Source: Diprion similis
Lineage: Eukaryota; Arthropoda; Insecta; Hymenoptera; Diprionidae
DNA: 64,000 nt
Reading direction: 5' to 3'
NCBI RefSeq assembly: GCF_021155765.1
Contig: NC_060112.1
Span: forward strand, 25,076,001 to 25,140,000
In this document: positions 32,101-44,012 of the stretch, in pieces
Layout: the number at the start of each line of letters is the position of its first letter
How positions within the stretch are numbered: the first letter of the stretch is position 1
Made by a program: the position numbers and the translations under genes
Notes under the pieces: model-generated
Databases searched by the model: none
The model's input: only the letters and a program-made list of their open reading frames with translations
What the model was told of the DNA's origin: nothing

Positions 32101-35060
32101 AGATTTTCTTTAGATTCCGGCCTAAACGACAATATTTCTTAATAAGAAAACAACTTTTTTTTTCTTCAAACGGACTCTAATTTCTTTAGATCTAAACGCT
32201 GGCCAGGGGTGCCAATAACTGTATCTCTTACGCTAGCTATATCTAAAATGAGGTTATGTTCCGTTAGATGGAGAAGAATAACATCGATTTAACTTTCGAA
32301 CATCAGAAAACTTACACTTCAATAGTTTCATTTGAAAAGCCCGCTAACATCGCTAATTGATTGGGAACTAACAAGATTATGAGACTTATTTATTCACTTA
32401 CCCTGATAACCAAAATCACAGCAAAGGGATTGTTTCTGTCAACCTTTGATCGACCAATAAATTTGTGTCAGAAGATCACGATGTGAAGATAATATCTTGC
32501 TGTCACAATTTTTTTCATCCAATGATTCTGCGTAGATAAAATTATCACATCAACACCCCTTAATTCATTTACCGCATTTATAACTCCAAATATTGTGGAG
32601 CAGTATCGCCCGAACGCTGTTGAATTACACTCACGATTAAAGCTATCGAGTCCATCGCTGGTATATATAAAATCGATGCACAGAATCACTTGATCATTGA
32701 CCTCTACAATACTATTTACAATAAATGAACGTTGTGTTGAATACTAATAGACCGAATTTTCATTTGTGCGAAAGGTGTATTTACTGGTTAAGTTACATAA
32801 TCACGTGTTCGTTTATGCAAATATCGTTGAGAAACATTAGTTTAACTAATACCGTTATAGTTTTCACCAAGATAAATAAAGTAACACAGTTAAAAACTTT
32901 GATAATGTTACATGCATTCACTGTACAGCGCTCTCTCAAGAAATAACGACTAGTCAGGATTGTGGATGAATTTTAATTACAATAATAACCAGGTGTAAGT
33001 ATACTTACAGTCTTGTGGTATGCAAATAAGTGTTATGCCATCGACAGAAGTTAGTCAAGAAGATAAACAACTTCAGGTTACCGCAACGTAGCTTCAACCA
33101 GAATAGAATGACGTGGAAAATGTTTATGTATCAAGTTTTTGCTGCACCAGCAAACCTGAAGTATATAACCATCATTAATACATATCAAACTTTGAGATTG
33201 TAACTTTTATTCAATTACATTAGACAAAATAGAGTCTAACGAAGTGCTGTTTTTTATATTACACATATGTGTAGTTGAGAAAATAACTTTTGTACCCGTT
33301 GCTATAATCCCGCACGTATTTTTAAACGGTTCTCGCAGCTGCTAATACAAATTTAACAAATTCTGGCATTTACTGACGCGAAAAAAGCGTTGACGTGCCG
33401 TAAGCGTGGGTATTACATAATATTGTACGCTTGTCGACATCGGCTTCCAGTAGTTTCCAATATTTGATCTCACCTCTCGTTTATTTCAATATTGGTTTTA
33501 CCTTCGAATCTGCACTCCCATACAGCTGTTGACTCTTATCATCTCACAAATGGATGAGAAAAATTTTAAATGCATAGAATTTCTGGTGCTGGTTTTGTTG
33601 AAAAAAAAGTTCTCACTTGAAAGCAAAACATCCCTCTCAACCCATCTCATTTGTCAGCAATTCAGGTCGGTTCAAAGGATCGACGATACGCAAATATTAA
33701 TTACTAGGACATCCGTTGAGCGATTTTTCAATGAAAAGCAAGCAGTGACTTCACCTCCAGCTCCGTGAATAGTCTGAATATCGCCTAAAGATCTAAGAGG
33801 CGATTGAATAGAAATTGCAAGACAACTTGCATTCAACATTCGACTTTGTCGTGTTTTTAAGCCTGCAATGAAATATTCGCTATAAACTTGACTGTTGTAC
33901 AGTTTTTGTACGAAAATTACGTCCATCAATAATATCGTTTGCTAGTAACGTTGTAAATACTGTATGCCCGTCATATATTTGCTAATTGCTTTGCTGTCGA
34001 AGTTGGGAACAACATATACTGACAATGAGCCGACACTCGTATTCTATTACGAAATCTCATATCCCTGCTTCTATTTCCACTCCCATATTATTATGTTCCG
34101 TGAAATGGACAAAAATCAGACACGCACGCCATATACACAATACAAGAGACAAGGTTAACAACTAATCGCCCACCCAAGTATCGGCATGCATTCTCCTTTG
34201 AAGTGAAATATCTTTGCAGAAAGATGCGATATGTAGTCGTTCACAACTCGTCGCACAGAAGAAATTTTCAACAATATTGGACTGGTGTGAACGAGTGTTC
34301 CGATTGGAAAGAGTTGGGAATAGAAACGTTATCGAAATGTGGAAACGCGACGATGGGACATGATTGCCGATTGCACACAAGCAATTTGGAATCAGCTAAA
34401 AATAGAAAATAACCAAAGTACGGTTTTTCGTAATTAGAAAATATCAGATCTGATTAAAAATCCTGAAGTTTCTGGCGAAAAAAATTCGCCCAAGAAATTT
34501 TTTTTCCAGCAATAGCCTACAGATATAAGACGAAGGTATACCTGTACAGTGTTGTAAATACTTAACCCTTCGTAAAAAAAAGTTCTAAACGAGTTTCCTT
34601 AAAAATCAAATCACAACTTTTGACGCATTAACAATTCGTATTTTGTATAATATAATTCTACAGTTATAAATGAATTATTATAAGATTCCAAGCTTCTCTT
34701 CGTACATGCTTAAGTTGTTGATTCCAACTTTTGAAAAGCCATAAAACATGAAGCTCATAATTTTGTACCAGCTTGTTCAATTAGTCAAACTCGACGAGAT
34801 TATGACCACAAATGCAAGTATTACGAATTAACAGCACTAACTCGGAAAAATAATTTATGTTTCAGATACAAAATTTAAATACACGTTTTCTTTTGTATAC
34901 TGCAAAGAAATTTCTTTTGAAACACATAACGCAGCATAAAAATACAAAGAAAAAATAAGGAAAATTCGAACCGCTTCAGAACATATTGTCGGAACAGATT
35001 TGATCGACTTTTAAATCCGCGTAAAATTATCCCCATAGAATTTATGAAAATCAAAATTGA
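29134..35060. other. Gene-poor stretch with one large fold-back
   Basis: No supported exon. Contents are the fold-back at 30568-30874 and a T- and G-rich patch at about 31180-31990 unlike its surroundings, without an open frame, possibly the rest of a retroelement. Short frames at 33529-33768 and 34203-34412 lack splice context or family signal. Confidence 0.4.
30568..30874. repeat. 307-bp fold-back element with near-complete arms
   Basis: The sequence folds back on itself about a centre near 30718. The inner arms GAAAGTGTCACTG and its complement are perfect. The outer arms pair AGCGGGCAA with TTGCCCGCT and GGTGAAAACTTGGAAGGG with CCCTTCCAAGTTTTCACC. Almost the whole element is stem, with moderate divergence between arms. 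It has no coding frame and is probably a MITE. Further short repeats of the AGCGGCCAAAAATG kind just outside suggest that part of an older copy extends beyond. Confidence 0.75.
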
Positions 35061-36004
35061 TTACAACCGCTTAGCAACGAGATAACTGGACGTGTTTTCA
35101 GGATCGCGTATTCGTTCGCTGTATTTTTTCCCCTTGAATTCGAAATCGTCAAAAGAAACGGTGACGAGGGTATCGAATCCGAGATTTTTGCAAATTTTAA
35201 GAGAGTAAGGAGAGCTGCAAATCAGAGAACAAAGCTGAGGCACTGCATCCTTATTCGCGATGCTTTCAACGCCGTCAACTTCAACAGGAGTTTTAACACC
35301 TTTTCCAGCTTTTAGCTCTTTCCCTATTTCAACCGAAGCTGCCACAACCAATTGGCCGATTCGCCGTCTCCGATGCGAGGATGCCGTGCCCAAAAACATC
35401 ACTTCCAATAAAGTGTCGACGTTGTAGTGCTCGAACAAGTTGAGCCTCGAGTCGACGTTTATCATGAAGTCCGTCAGTGCTCGAGACGAGTTGTACTTGC
35501 AGTTTTCCGCAAAGATCTCAAAGAATCCTTTAACACCGGGAACCGCAAGCGTCTGAAAAGAAGCGCAATGAATAATCATAAGATTGCTACCTGCACTCTA
35601 AAGTTTGTTAAACTTTCCTTTTCAACACCCGTTAACTTTCAAATGAAAATGGAAACAACCGATTCGGCAACTTTGCAGATGGAATGACGATGACCGGATA
35701 TCGCGGCTTCTAACGAGTATGAAAAACTCACTTGAATCTTGTTAAAACCAACTCCAACCACTCGTCCAGTGCTGACTTCAACTGCTACGACGCTGACTCC
35801 GTCCTTAGCACTGATTCTGCACAATTCCTCAAGCTCTTCGGCAGCTCCGGGTTCGGAAAGCAGATCTACACCTTGGCTGACAGCCTCGTCCTTGAAAAAG
35901 GAGTCCCTTATAACCTGGAGAGCACCTTCTAGAGTCTCGGTGGTCAATGACTCGAATTCGACCTCGCCATCCTCGGTCGAACCCCAGAGCCGATAGGACG
36001 GCAT
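35061..36004 (-). CDS. GNAT-family N-acetyltransferase, two-exon paralog
   Basis: Exon 1 is 36004-35732 (ATG start, GTGAGT donor, phase 0) and exon 2 is 35552-35061 (acceptor TTTTCAG), giving 254 aa. The opening matches the tandem copies in layout: a helix ending VIRDSFFKDEAVSQ, then LLSEPGAAEELEELC and VSVVAVEVSTGRVVGVGF, against LLSDP and VSVVAIRENF in the copies. Motif A is FLGTASSHRRRRIGQLVVAA. The RRIGQL loop keeps the key G but has L where G or A is usual, so acetyl-CoA binding may differ. The single intron sits after NKIQ, matching intron 2 of the tandem genes in position and phase, which supports common descent. The C-terminus ends SSYLVAKRL. Acceptor substrate unknown. Confidence 0.85.
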
Positions 36005-39000
36005 TCTCTTTCGGTTGCTGAAGAAAGAGAAGAAAAATCTGTTGCGAGATTTTGTCGGGGAAGTTTGTTCGCAGGTATGTCGGTTATTAAAAAGTAAAGC
36101 TCGCTTGAATATATGATCAAAGTCATTCCGAGAAATAAGAAATTGAATATAACCACGGAAAGTTCAACAGAGAATCGCATTTCGTTGCATTTCAAAGAGA
36201 AGCTTGAAAGCTTTTCCTTGTTTTTTTTTCTGCCTTTTCTCGCAGTCTACAGTCATACTGTGAAGTAAATAGTCTTGGAGGTAAATGGACTCTCTGGGAT
36301 TTCATGGAAACTCTTTTCTCTTCAAGAACTCTTCCTCTGTGGCAGGATTAAAAACTACGACATTTTACACAAGACTCGCGTGAACTGGAGAACTTTGGAT
36401 TCTGTTGCAGCCGTGAGACCTGTATTGTTATCTTGCAATTTTTCAATTTGGCGAAACGACACAATTTCGCTGTTTGATGTGTACAGTTAATTCACACAAA
36501 GCACGATGACGTTTTTCTCAAATACCTATATTTTACAATTGGCTTTTCGAAGGTGATCATAAATTCACATTCGTTTGTTTAACTATGACAAAGTATTGAT
36601 AACGACATTGTCTAGTAAATTCTAATGTACTGTCATTCTAATGTAATGTCACGTTATTCTATGTAGAATTAGCGATGTTCCAGCAAATTATTATAACATT
36701 ACAATTTTATCTTACATGTACTTTGTTCTTCCTGTATAGAGTTCCGTTTCAAACAAGACACCAATGAACGAATATGAAGCGCTCTTATCTAAAAAAAATA
36801 AACCTCAATTCAAACCTCATTATGATTACTGTGGTTTCGAGTCTGGGACGAAGAATGAAATGACGGATAAAAACGTTCCAACGGCGCCTTCCTCAGAGTA
36901 TCTACCGTACCCAATAACGAAAACCGTTTATTTTAGGTACTGCAGTTGCTACTAGTTTGATAATTCTGGCACAATCCAAAATCACTGTTCAATAACCGGT
37001 ACAACAAAAGTTTTTAGTATACGAGAGGACCATAATTTTAAATTTAATAATTGATTCCACGGTATATTCCGCCTGAAACTGCACAGCTCCTGTCAACCTG
37101 CCTACGAAATTCTCCAGAATGACTTTGCGGTTGGTTTGCAGCATATGATAAACTTGCAGTGAGACAGGAGTGGTGGAAGTGAAGCGTCATGTATGGATAT
37201 TCTGCTGAGAGAAAATGTCTGAAGTTCTTATCGCGTTTCAACCTTCCGAATGACCTTCGGTGTTCCGATTGGAACACAACTGTGTTGATCGCAAAAGTTA
37301 AATACGATTCAAGTTCGAACCATATTTGGCCACCTGCGAGTCCATACTGATTGTGAGTATAAGCTATCTATTGGGTCTCGATCGTTTTCGATAAAACAAA
37401 AACAACAACAATATCAACAATAACAACGGATTTAAAAGGTAAGAGGGAAGACCGGTACTGGTAAGAAACACTTGTGATAGATATTTTGTCTAAAGTTAGT
37501 GTACATTATCATTGATATATATATACAGTATAAGCTATGTCATGCGAGAAAGTGTCGGTTCAATGAACTCACGAGAAGATTCCTGATATATGTGATTCCC
37601 CGTGACGTTATCTCCTCACCACAGTTAGCTATTGGAAATGTTCGTTACTGCATTGAAACATAATGTAATCCGAGTATAAGATATAACGAAGTCGACGACT
37701 TAACAGAACTTGAATCGTTATAATATCACTATTGCGTGCATGATGGATATTGTCGCGTGTAGTACACGTCTCTAAGTGAACGAAATTATACCTCATCTTC
37801 TGAATTATTAATCCTTGTATAACGTTCGTTATTCTAGCTGTGTATAGCACGTGTGGTCATCACAATTCAAATTTCTATCCACCCAATGAACATATCGCCA
37901 TGCTGTACGACGGCTCCTGAGACTGTAAACTATACGAACAAAATTCCTCACTAATGGTGCTTTTCGTTCAGTTATCATTATAGAGTCGGACCCATTATCA
38001 ACACATTAACACTGCAATAGAATTTTATACAATATTCTATATACTTATTTGTTAGTGACGATTTTTACACAGCATAAAATACTAATACATCTAATTATGA
38101 TATTTGCACGGATTATCGTTGCTCGAGACTCGCATCTTTTCAATTTTAAGGTTAACTCTCTGCTGGCCGTGTGGATTTTTACTGACGATTCCGGCCAACG
38201 TAGACGATTTCGTCCTGAGCTCTTTTTCCCCCACGCAGGACTTTTCCAAAATTTCCAGAAAACTCAAGTACTAATCAGTTTCAGGTGCCTCCTTGACATT
38301 CCAATAATTTCCTTAACGGAATTTTCAATTAGTGAATAAGTAGACATGGTTGAACAATTAAAAATTCTCGAGACACCGATAAGTGAGACAGTCAGACATT
38401 GGCCAGACCCGATGTATCGAGTACATTTGTATCGAACGAGATGTTGCATGAGTGCAGCATCGTGAAAATGATTACATTTTATTTTGACTAATTTCTCCCT
38501 CTGCTGATCAAACGACGACGTCAACTTGTGAGGCTTCTACTGTACAGCTAAGCCTAAACACAGCGTGTATCTGGAGCAAATCGCTCTTGTCCTCATTCTG
38601 CGACGGCAGGTTGCGGAAGGCCCTGCTCTTTGTTTAAAAATAACCACTAGCCCGATGTAACCATCGCAATGGAATTGGCTCCAAGGACGGAAAACGGCAG
38701 TTTTTCTTTTCAGAGTTCGGTTATGTTAAAAAACCGGAACACCAGCGGTAGGAACTCGACACAAAAACCCTAGCCAAAGTAAACGACTCACTCTGCGATA
38801 TGTTGCTGCTGTTGTTATTAATGTGTCACTATGACATTTTCAGCGCAAGCCTGCAATTATCGTTACGTTCATAATTATAATAAGTGTGGTTGATATTTTA
38901 TCTTGATATCATACTCCACGCGGGAAATTCCAAGTGATAATGTATTACCCAGTAATTAAAACCTGTTAATACAACATGTTCGTTTACATACAACTGAATT

Positions 39001-40145
39001 ACATGGTTGTTTTTAAAGAAAGATTTCACGCGCTCAAATGTGAGGTGCCTTTTTTAAAAAATCTGTTTTCTTTTCGTTACTTGGTCTTTCGTATTATTCT
39101 TCTAGTATTTTTTTTTTGTTTTTTTATTTTTTTTTTTACTACAACCAACAGCTCACGGACTTGGCTTAGCAACAGAATGTTTGAATTTATGTATCAAAAT
39201 AAAAAGACCGCAGTTTTGAATAAGACTTACCAATGTTCACTGCGTAGACCAAGATGAATAAACAATCGCAGATTGTGCATCAAGGAAGCAAAGTAGGTCT
39301 TTTTACGCTGAGCGTGTATGCAATATGAGCCGTAGGCGAGCGCGTGCGCGAAACGAAGACGAATATTGCAAATACGGGAGGCGATAAAGAGTTAGCCTCT
39401 ATGGTGGGCACTATACTTCATGTTAGAAATATGTGATTGACAAATTTTTTTTAAAGCGGAGTTCAAAAGAGACAACTTTCAAGTACTCGGATACTATTTT
39501 TTTTTTCTACTTTTGCAGAAACAATTACTTCACGTATACCGAAAGCAGGCAAAAAAGACGTGTAAACATATTTGCTTTACATAAAATGTGTTTATATTTA
39601 TATTTTACAAGACAAATATTCTGCAATATTTTGAATATGTACTTTAATATTGCACCAGTTACTTTCTAAACGTTGAAGTGTGGCTGAAGACTGTTATTTA
39701 AATTTCAAACCACATTCCTCGTCCATACTTAATGGTGCTATTGTCATTTGAATATACATATCTGTAGAGTACCAAGAAAGAATGAAGTGTCGTCTATGCA
39801 CAGGTGGAAAATAGACAAGGGTATTCAAAGATTTACTATTATGATTATTTTTTCTCATACAATTCAACGATTTTTACATAGAATAACCACATCGACGTAA
39901 GTATATTAGTACTCCATCTGTCCCGAAGACCCGGAAAATGAATTTCCTTTTATGCACAGGCATAAAATAACCATCGACGGTAGTTGTATATTTAAAATTA
40001 TGATTATTCAATTTTTTTCCATGCAATTCAACATCAAAGATCCAGAATTTTTTTTTATTCAAGGTGTTATTTTACATTTGGGCGATAAAATAATGATGAA
40101 TAAGAATACTATATGTTATTTTTATAACTACAAAAATTGACTTAA
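36005..40145. other. Intergenic stretch between two GNAT paralogs
   Basis: Apart from one weak exon candidate (36764-36936) I see no gene. It includes a GC-richer strip at 39300-39400 with GCGAGCGCGTGCGCG. A diverged direct repeat (about 39793-39870 and 39952-40035) shares TATGCACAGG and ATTATGATTATT strings. Confidence 0.35.
36764..36936 (+). CDS. Weak candidate N-terminal exon, family unknown
   Basis: An ATG in fair context (ACCAATG) opens a hydrophilic frame beginning MNEYEALLSKKNKPQFKPHY and containing SSEYLPYPITKTV. It ends at TTTTAG before GTACTG, a possible donor at 36936. An acceptor-like TGTATAG lies at 36733-36739. The composition (Y, K, P, D, mixed) is less A/T-driven than chance frames nearby. 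No domain was recognised and no partner exon was found. Confidence 0.2.
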
Positions 40146-40904
40146 TTACACGTGATCAATTTCCAACCCCATAACGGAAACTGCGCAATCTTCATCAACG
40201 TCGCGAAATATGGACTCACCCTCGTCGTTCTTAAAAGTTGTCGATAAATCGATATCGCACAGATTAACCATTCCAATTTCTTCGGCGACTTTCCTCGAAT
40301 CTATCGAAGAACAATAACCGTACACAACACGCACTCCCGGAAGACATTTGGCAATCGTGAGTGCAGTCTGGCTTAAATCTTTTGCGAGTCCCTTCTCGCG
40401 GTGATCGTTATGAACGGCGATTAAGAAAAATTCCAGAACGGCTTCGGCCTCTGGATACCTTTGGTGTATACCCACTTCTTCGTCTATCTTTGCCAAGTAG
40501 CTGTAGTACTCTTTAACGAACTTGGATTTGAACGTCTGAGACTTGAAGAGTTCCGCCGTCCCTGCACCATTCCGTTCATCCTCACCCTCTCGCCGATTCA
40601 GAAGGGTCAAAATCACCCCAACTACTTCCTCGGTCCCGTTTTGAACCGCAATCAGACAGGGCGATCGCTCGTAAACAGCGGTGATAAAGCTTTCGTCGTC
40701 TTCCTGGATGCATTCAGCCTCCTCCTCCTCCTCCGCGCTCGTCTGGAAACCAGCTTTCAACACTCTCTTAATTTTTTCCTCCTCGTTATGATTTTCCTGA
40801 ATGAATTTCAGTATGTCAGGTAGTCGGCTTTGTTTGGCCAGTTCGATTCTGTATCCTGACGCTGTTGTCGGATACGGTTTGAGGTATTCCATGGTCATCG
40901 CCAT
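40146..40904 (-). CDS. GNAT-family N-acetyltransferase, intronless CDS
   Basis: A single open frame of 252 aa from the ATG at 40904 (MAMTMEYLKPYPTTASGYRI) to the stop at 40146. The frame is open further up to 40958 but without an ATG; other ATGs lie at 40898 and 40892. Motif A is FFLIAVHNDHREKGLAKDL, with REKGLA fitting [QR]xxGx[GA]. An acidic stretch (EEEEEAECIQEDDE, about residues 50-70) lies in the loop after the first helices. It is the most diverged paralog of the cluster and lacks the intron present in the 35-kb gene, so it either lost introns or arose by retroposition. It shares strand with the other GNAT genes and lies about 3 kb from the divergent AF10 gene start. Confidence 0.8.
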   Translation of the reverse strand: MAMTMEYLKPYPTTASGYRIELAKQSRLPDILKFIQENHNEEEKIKRVLKAGFQTSAEEEEEAECIQEDDESFITAVYERSPCLIAVQNGTEEVVGVILTLLNRREGEDERNGAGTAELFKSQTFKSKFVKEYYSYLAKIDEEVGIHQRYPEAEAVLEFFLIAVHNDHREKGLAKDLSQTALTIAKCLPGVRVVYGYCSSIDSRKVAEEIGMVNLCDIDLSTTFKNDEGESIFRDVDEDCAVSVMGLEIDHV

Positions 40905-43620
40905 TTCCTTGATATTACTCGACCGCACCTTTCTTCTTCGCAAGCTTTTCAAGATCAATCAAATCTCACGTATAGCACAATACGAGTCCGTATGTTATGC
41001 GGAAAGCAAGCTTTATACTCGATAAGGAGTGAAATAATTTTGCTGAAAACTGCAGCCTTCATCACCGGACAAAGCTACGTGTGAATTGATTACAAAAAGT
41101 AATGATAAGATAAGAGACCTAAATAGATTACACAATTGCATACGTAAGTAAATTTTGGACTCGGCTTCATTTATCACTCATTTCTCGATATGATGTGATA
41201 CTTAAAATCGCTGCAGCGGTTAATTATGAAAATTCTATACACAGGTGCTCAGATTCTAGAACCGTACCGGAAATGATGTCAACGTTGTGAATTTTTTCCG
41301 CTAGCGCTAGCGACAGGAAGGCCAATTGCACTTGTAGTGGTAGGCGTACTTGTTAGGCATGCACTTGTAGTAATCGGCTTCCGAGATTGCAGCGCTTCGG
41401 TTTGGTCTAGTGTACGTATATGTATTGGGATGAGTGGATCATTAGTAGACAAATAAGTAATTTATTACCCATATTATATAATCCACTTTATCAAAGTATT
41501 ACCAATTTTCTGATATGTTTTTGCTTATTGAGCCGTCCCTAAGCTTTAAGTCGTCAGTAACGGGTTACACCTGTTTTACAATAGATGCGGTATTTGGTAT
41601 TAGTAAATCGAATTGGTTGTGCAATTCTCTGTTATACATGAGAAACGCGCGCGGTTCTAATTAGTTATTATTTTTAAAGTGTGACAGAGCAATAGCACTC
41701 AAACTGTTGATGATACTCAAAAATGTTTCATATGAAAGTTATATTGTTGAAAAAGGCCGTCATACTGGACCATCATGTTATTTTTTCGGTGCAATGGAGG
41801 CGCGATTTTTGTCCTTCGCTTTTTGCTAGTATCAGCTGAATTCTGTAGGTGCCGGAACTACGCTTCGACGGTGAACCCACATGAGAGAGGCAATAGAATG
41901 CTTGCATCCACCTGTCAAACAAGATACTAAATTGATGATACTTTAAGCTCAACGACGTACGTGGGATGTACCACATCGCTGCGTCCCATAACTTTCTCGT
42001 ACAGACCAAATTATCGAGAAGGTATATCCGCCAGGCTATATGTATACGTGGAAAATGTAGATACTTATTGATATTGATCAATACATAATTTTTTTCACGC
42101 TCCACTGGGTACAAAGGAGTATGTAGAAGACTGAAGAAGTGAAGCACCAGGATTCACTTATAATTGAAAATCAGTTATTGCATAAGAAGCGTGGACTTTT
42201 CAATAATCTCCTTTATGTTATAAACATTTCAAAATTGGTCCGGCGATGAAAGTGTTTTCCATTTTTTTTTCACGCGTTAAAAATTTCGAATTGATAATAA
42301 TTGATAATTAGCATTTGAAAAATTTCAGCAAATTTTTTTTTTGATAAGTCCGTTCATATTACGCATATTCAGCAACTTTTTTGAAATATTAAATAAAATT
42401 CAGAAAATTAGTTTCACTTTTACCATATCTGTAGCGTTCCTTCTACAACGTGGAAAATGTTCCAGAATTCTTCGGATATTTCGAAACATTGAGTCACTGA
42501 ATTTTGTCAATCGATAATCCCGAAGACCTCAAGAAATTGATTGCAAAATTCTGTACGGGAGGAATCTGAAAACGATTGTAACTAAAATTGGAATAAATAA
42601 AAAATTTTAAGAAGTTGAATTTCCAGAAAGCATGAATATTTACTAGGTATGGCTGACAAAAAAATTCAATGTAATCAGGTAAATATAAATGATATACGTA
42701 TATTTCATTGCCATTCATTTTTTCCGTTGTTTAATTTTTGGGTACATTTTTTTGTGTTGAATGTACCAACCTTTCAACCTCTCGATGATGACGGTATGTT
42801 ACCAACGTCTTCACGCAATAACTAATGGTTATGAAGAACTTCTTTTTACCGACGTGGTAAGTTACTCGGTTGATAATACATGCAACGGCTAATACCCGCA
42901 AATCTGACCAGTCCCGATAAACTGGTACGAAAAATAACTCGGGGCTAACAGTCTTTATATGTAAATGACGCCGCCTGTTGCTTACGGATTGCTGTCGCCC
43001 GCAGCGTCAGGCGTAAATTTGAATACCACAAGCTTTTAAGCCCACTTACCCGCCGAGTACTTGTCGCGAAAATTTCGCCAGAAGTAGCCGTCTTTGAATT
43101 CTTCCGTCAACGCGCAAACGAAAGACATCACAGTTTCTCAATTTTCTGTAACCTACTGACAAGTTTAGGCTAATGACAATATATTTCTGGATAATTTTAA
43201 ACTTTAAAAGTTATCCCTAAATTAGACCATGCTCAAAATAGAAACTTCAGAGTGCAAAACTATACTAATGTGCGCTTTCCTTTTACGTCAATTTTCCAAC
43301 ACAAATGGACACCAAGTGATTTAATTGGCCGGATCTAACAGAATAAGCGAATGAAATCACATAGTGTCGTGTTTTGTCAGACAGTTCACGCAAAAAGAAA
43401 GCGCCCAATGTTACCGATAAAGTCAACTATCATAGCATAGCACTACTTGCGTTGACTGAGGATCAGTCAACGCCGCGAGGCTACTACCCCGTGCCAGTAA
43501 TGCTACTTTAGCCTCCGTCCATAAGTCCGTGCTTCCCCCTCGTTAGTTGTGATTAAGCATGGTGGGAACCAAAGAAAACCTAAACTTCTATCCACCAGTC
43601 TCTCTTATTAGAGAGTCTCT
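40905..43620. other. Intergenic stretch upstream of AF10 homolog
   Basis: No supported gene. It contains a 14-bp perfect palindrome CGCTAGCGCTAGCG at 41299-41312 and a perfect inverted repeat at 43449-43473 (GCGTTGACTGA, 3-base loop, TCAGTCAACGC). The frame at 41773-42147 on the minus strand has no ATG start and no family signal. Confidence 0.4.
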
Positions 43621-43624
43621 ACCA

Positions 43625-43720
43625 TTGCCCAATGGTCCATGACCCATGATGCATTTTTGTTACGCGCGGGATTGCGCATGCGCTTGCTGCGCAACAACAA
43701 AATAAAATGGCCGCATAGTG
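43625..43720 (+). promoter_or_regulatory. Candidate core promoter of AF10 homolog
   Basis: About 300-400 bases above the start codon lie a CCAAT box (43629-43633), the NRF1 (ewg in flies) palindrome TGCGCATGCGC (43673-43683) and AAAATGGCCGC (43704-43714), which resembles the YY1/Pho site. This set is typical of TATA-less housekeeping promoters. The transcription start cannot be fixed without transcript data. Confidence 0.5.
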
Positions 43721-44012
43721 AGATAAATAGAGAGTACGAAGAGTAAATAAATAATTCGCGTGACTCGGTTGTTAAAACGGTCGTTGGTACGATCGAATGT
43801 TATCGAAAAGAATCAATTATCCCAGCCCCGAATAACCGCTGGTAATATCGGCCTGCAGCTCGGTACCAGTACCCGATCGAGTAATAAGAGAAAAATAGTG
43901 CAATCGTGTGCATGCGGTTAATTCCCGATATCACAAAACACGATGCTCCGTTTACGAAGCGATACGCAAAGGCGAGTTCGGCTGGTGTAGCTCACGAGAT
44001 CTGTACCGCAGC

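Noticed and set aside
34563-34575. TTAACCCTTCGT, like the end of the piggyBac-type MITE
   Set aside because: Only the first dozen bases match and there is no second end nearby, so it is likely chance.
40905-40958. N-terminal extension of the intronless GNAT
   Set aside because: The extended frame begins at TTG right after a stop; the first ATG is at 40904.
41773-42147. 124-aa minus-strand frame
   Set aside because: It starts at CTG rather than ATG, has no splice sites at sensible places and no family similarity.
43908-44012. N-terminal extension of Alh
   Set aside because: It would begin at GTG. The family starts MKEM at the ATG at 44013.
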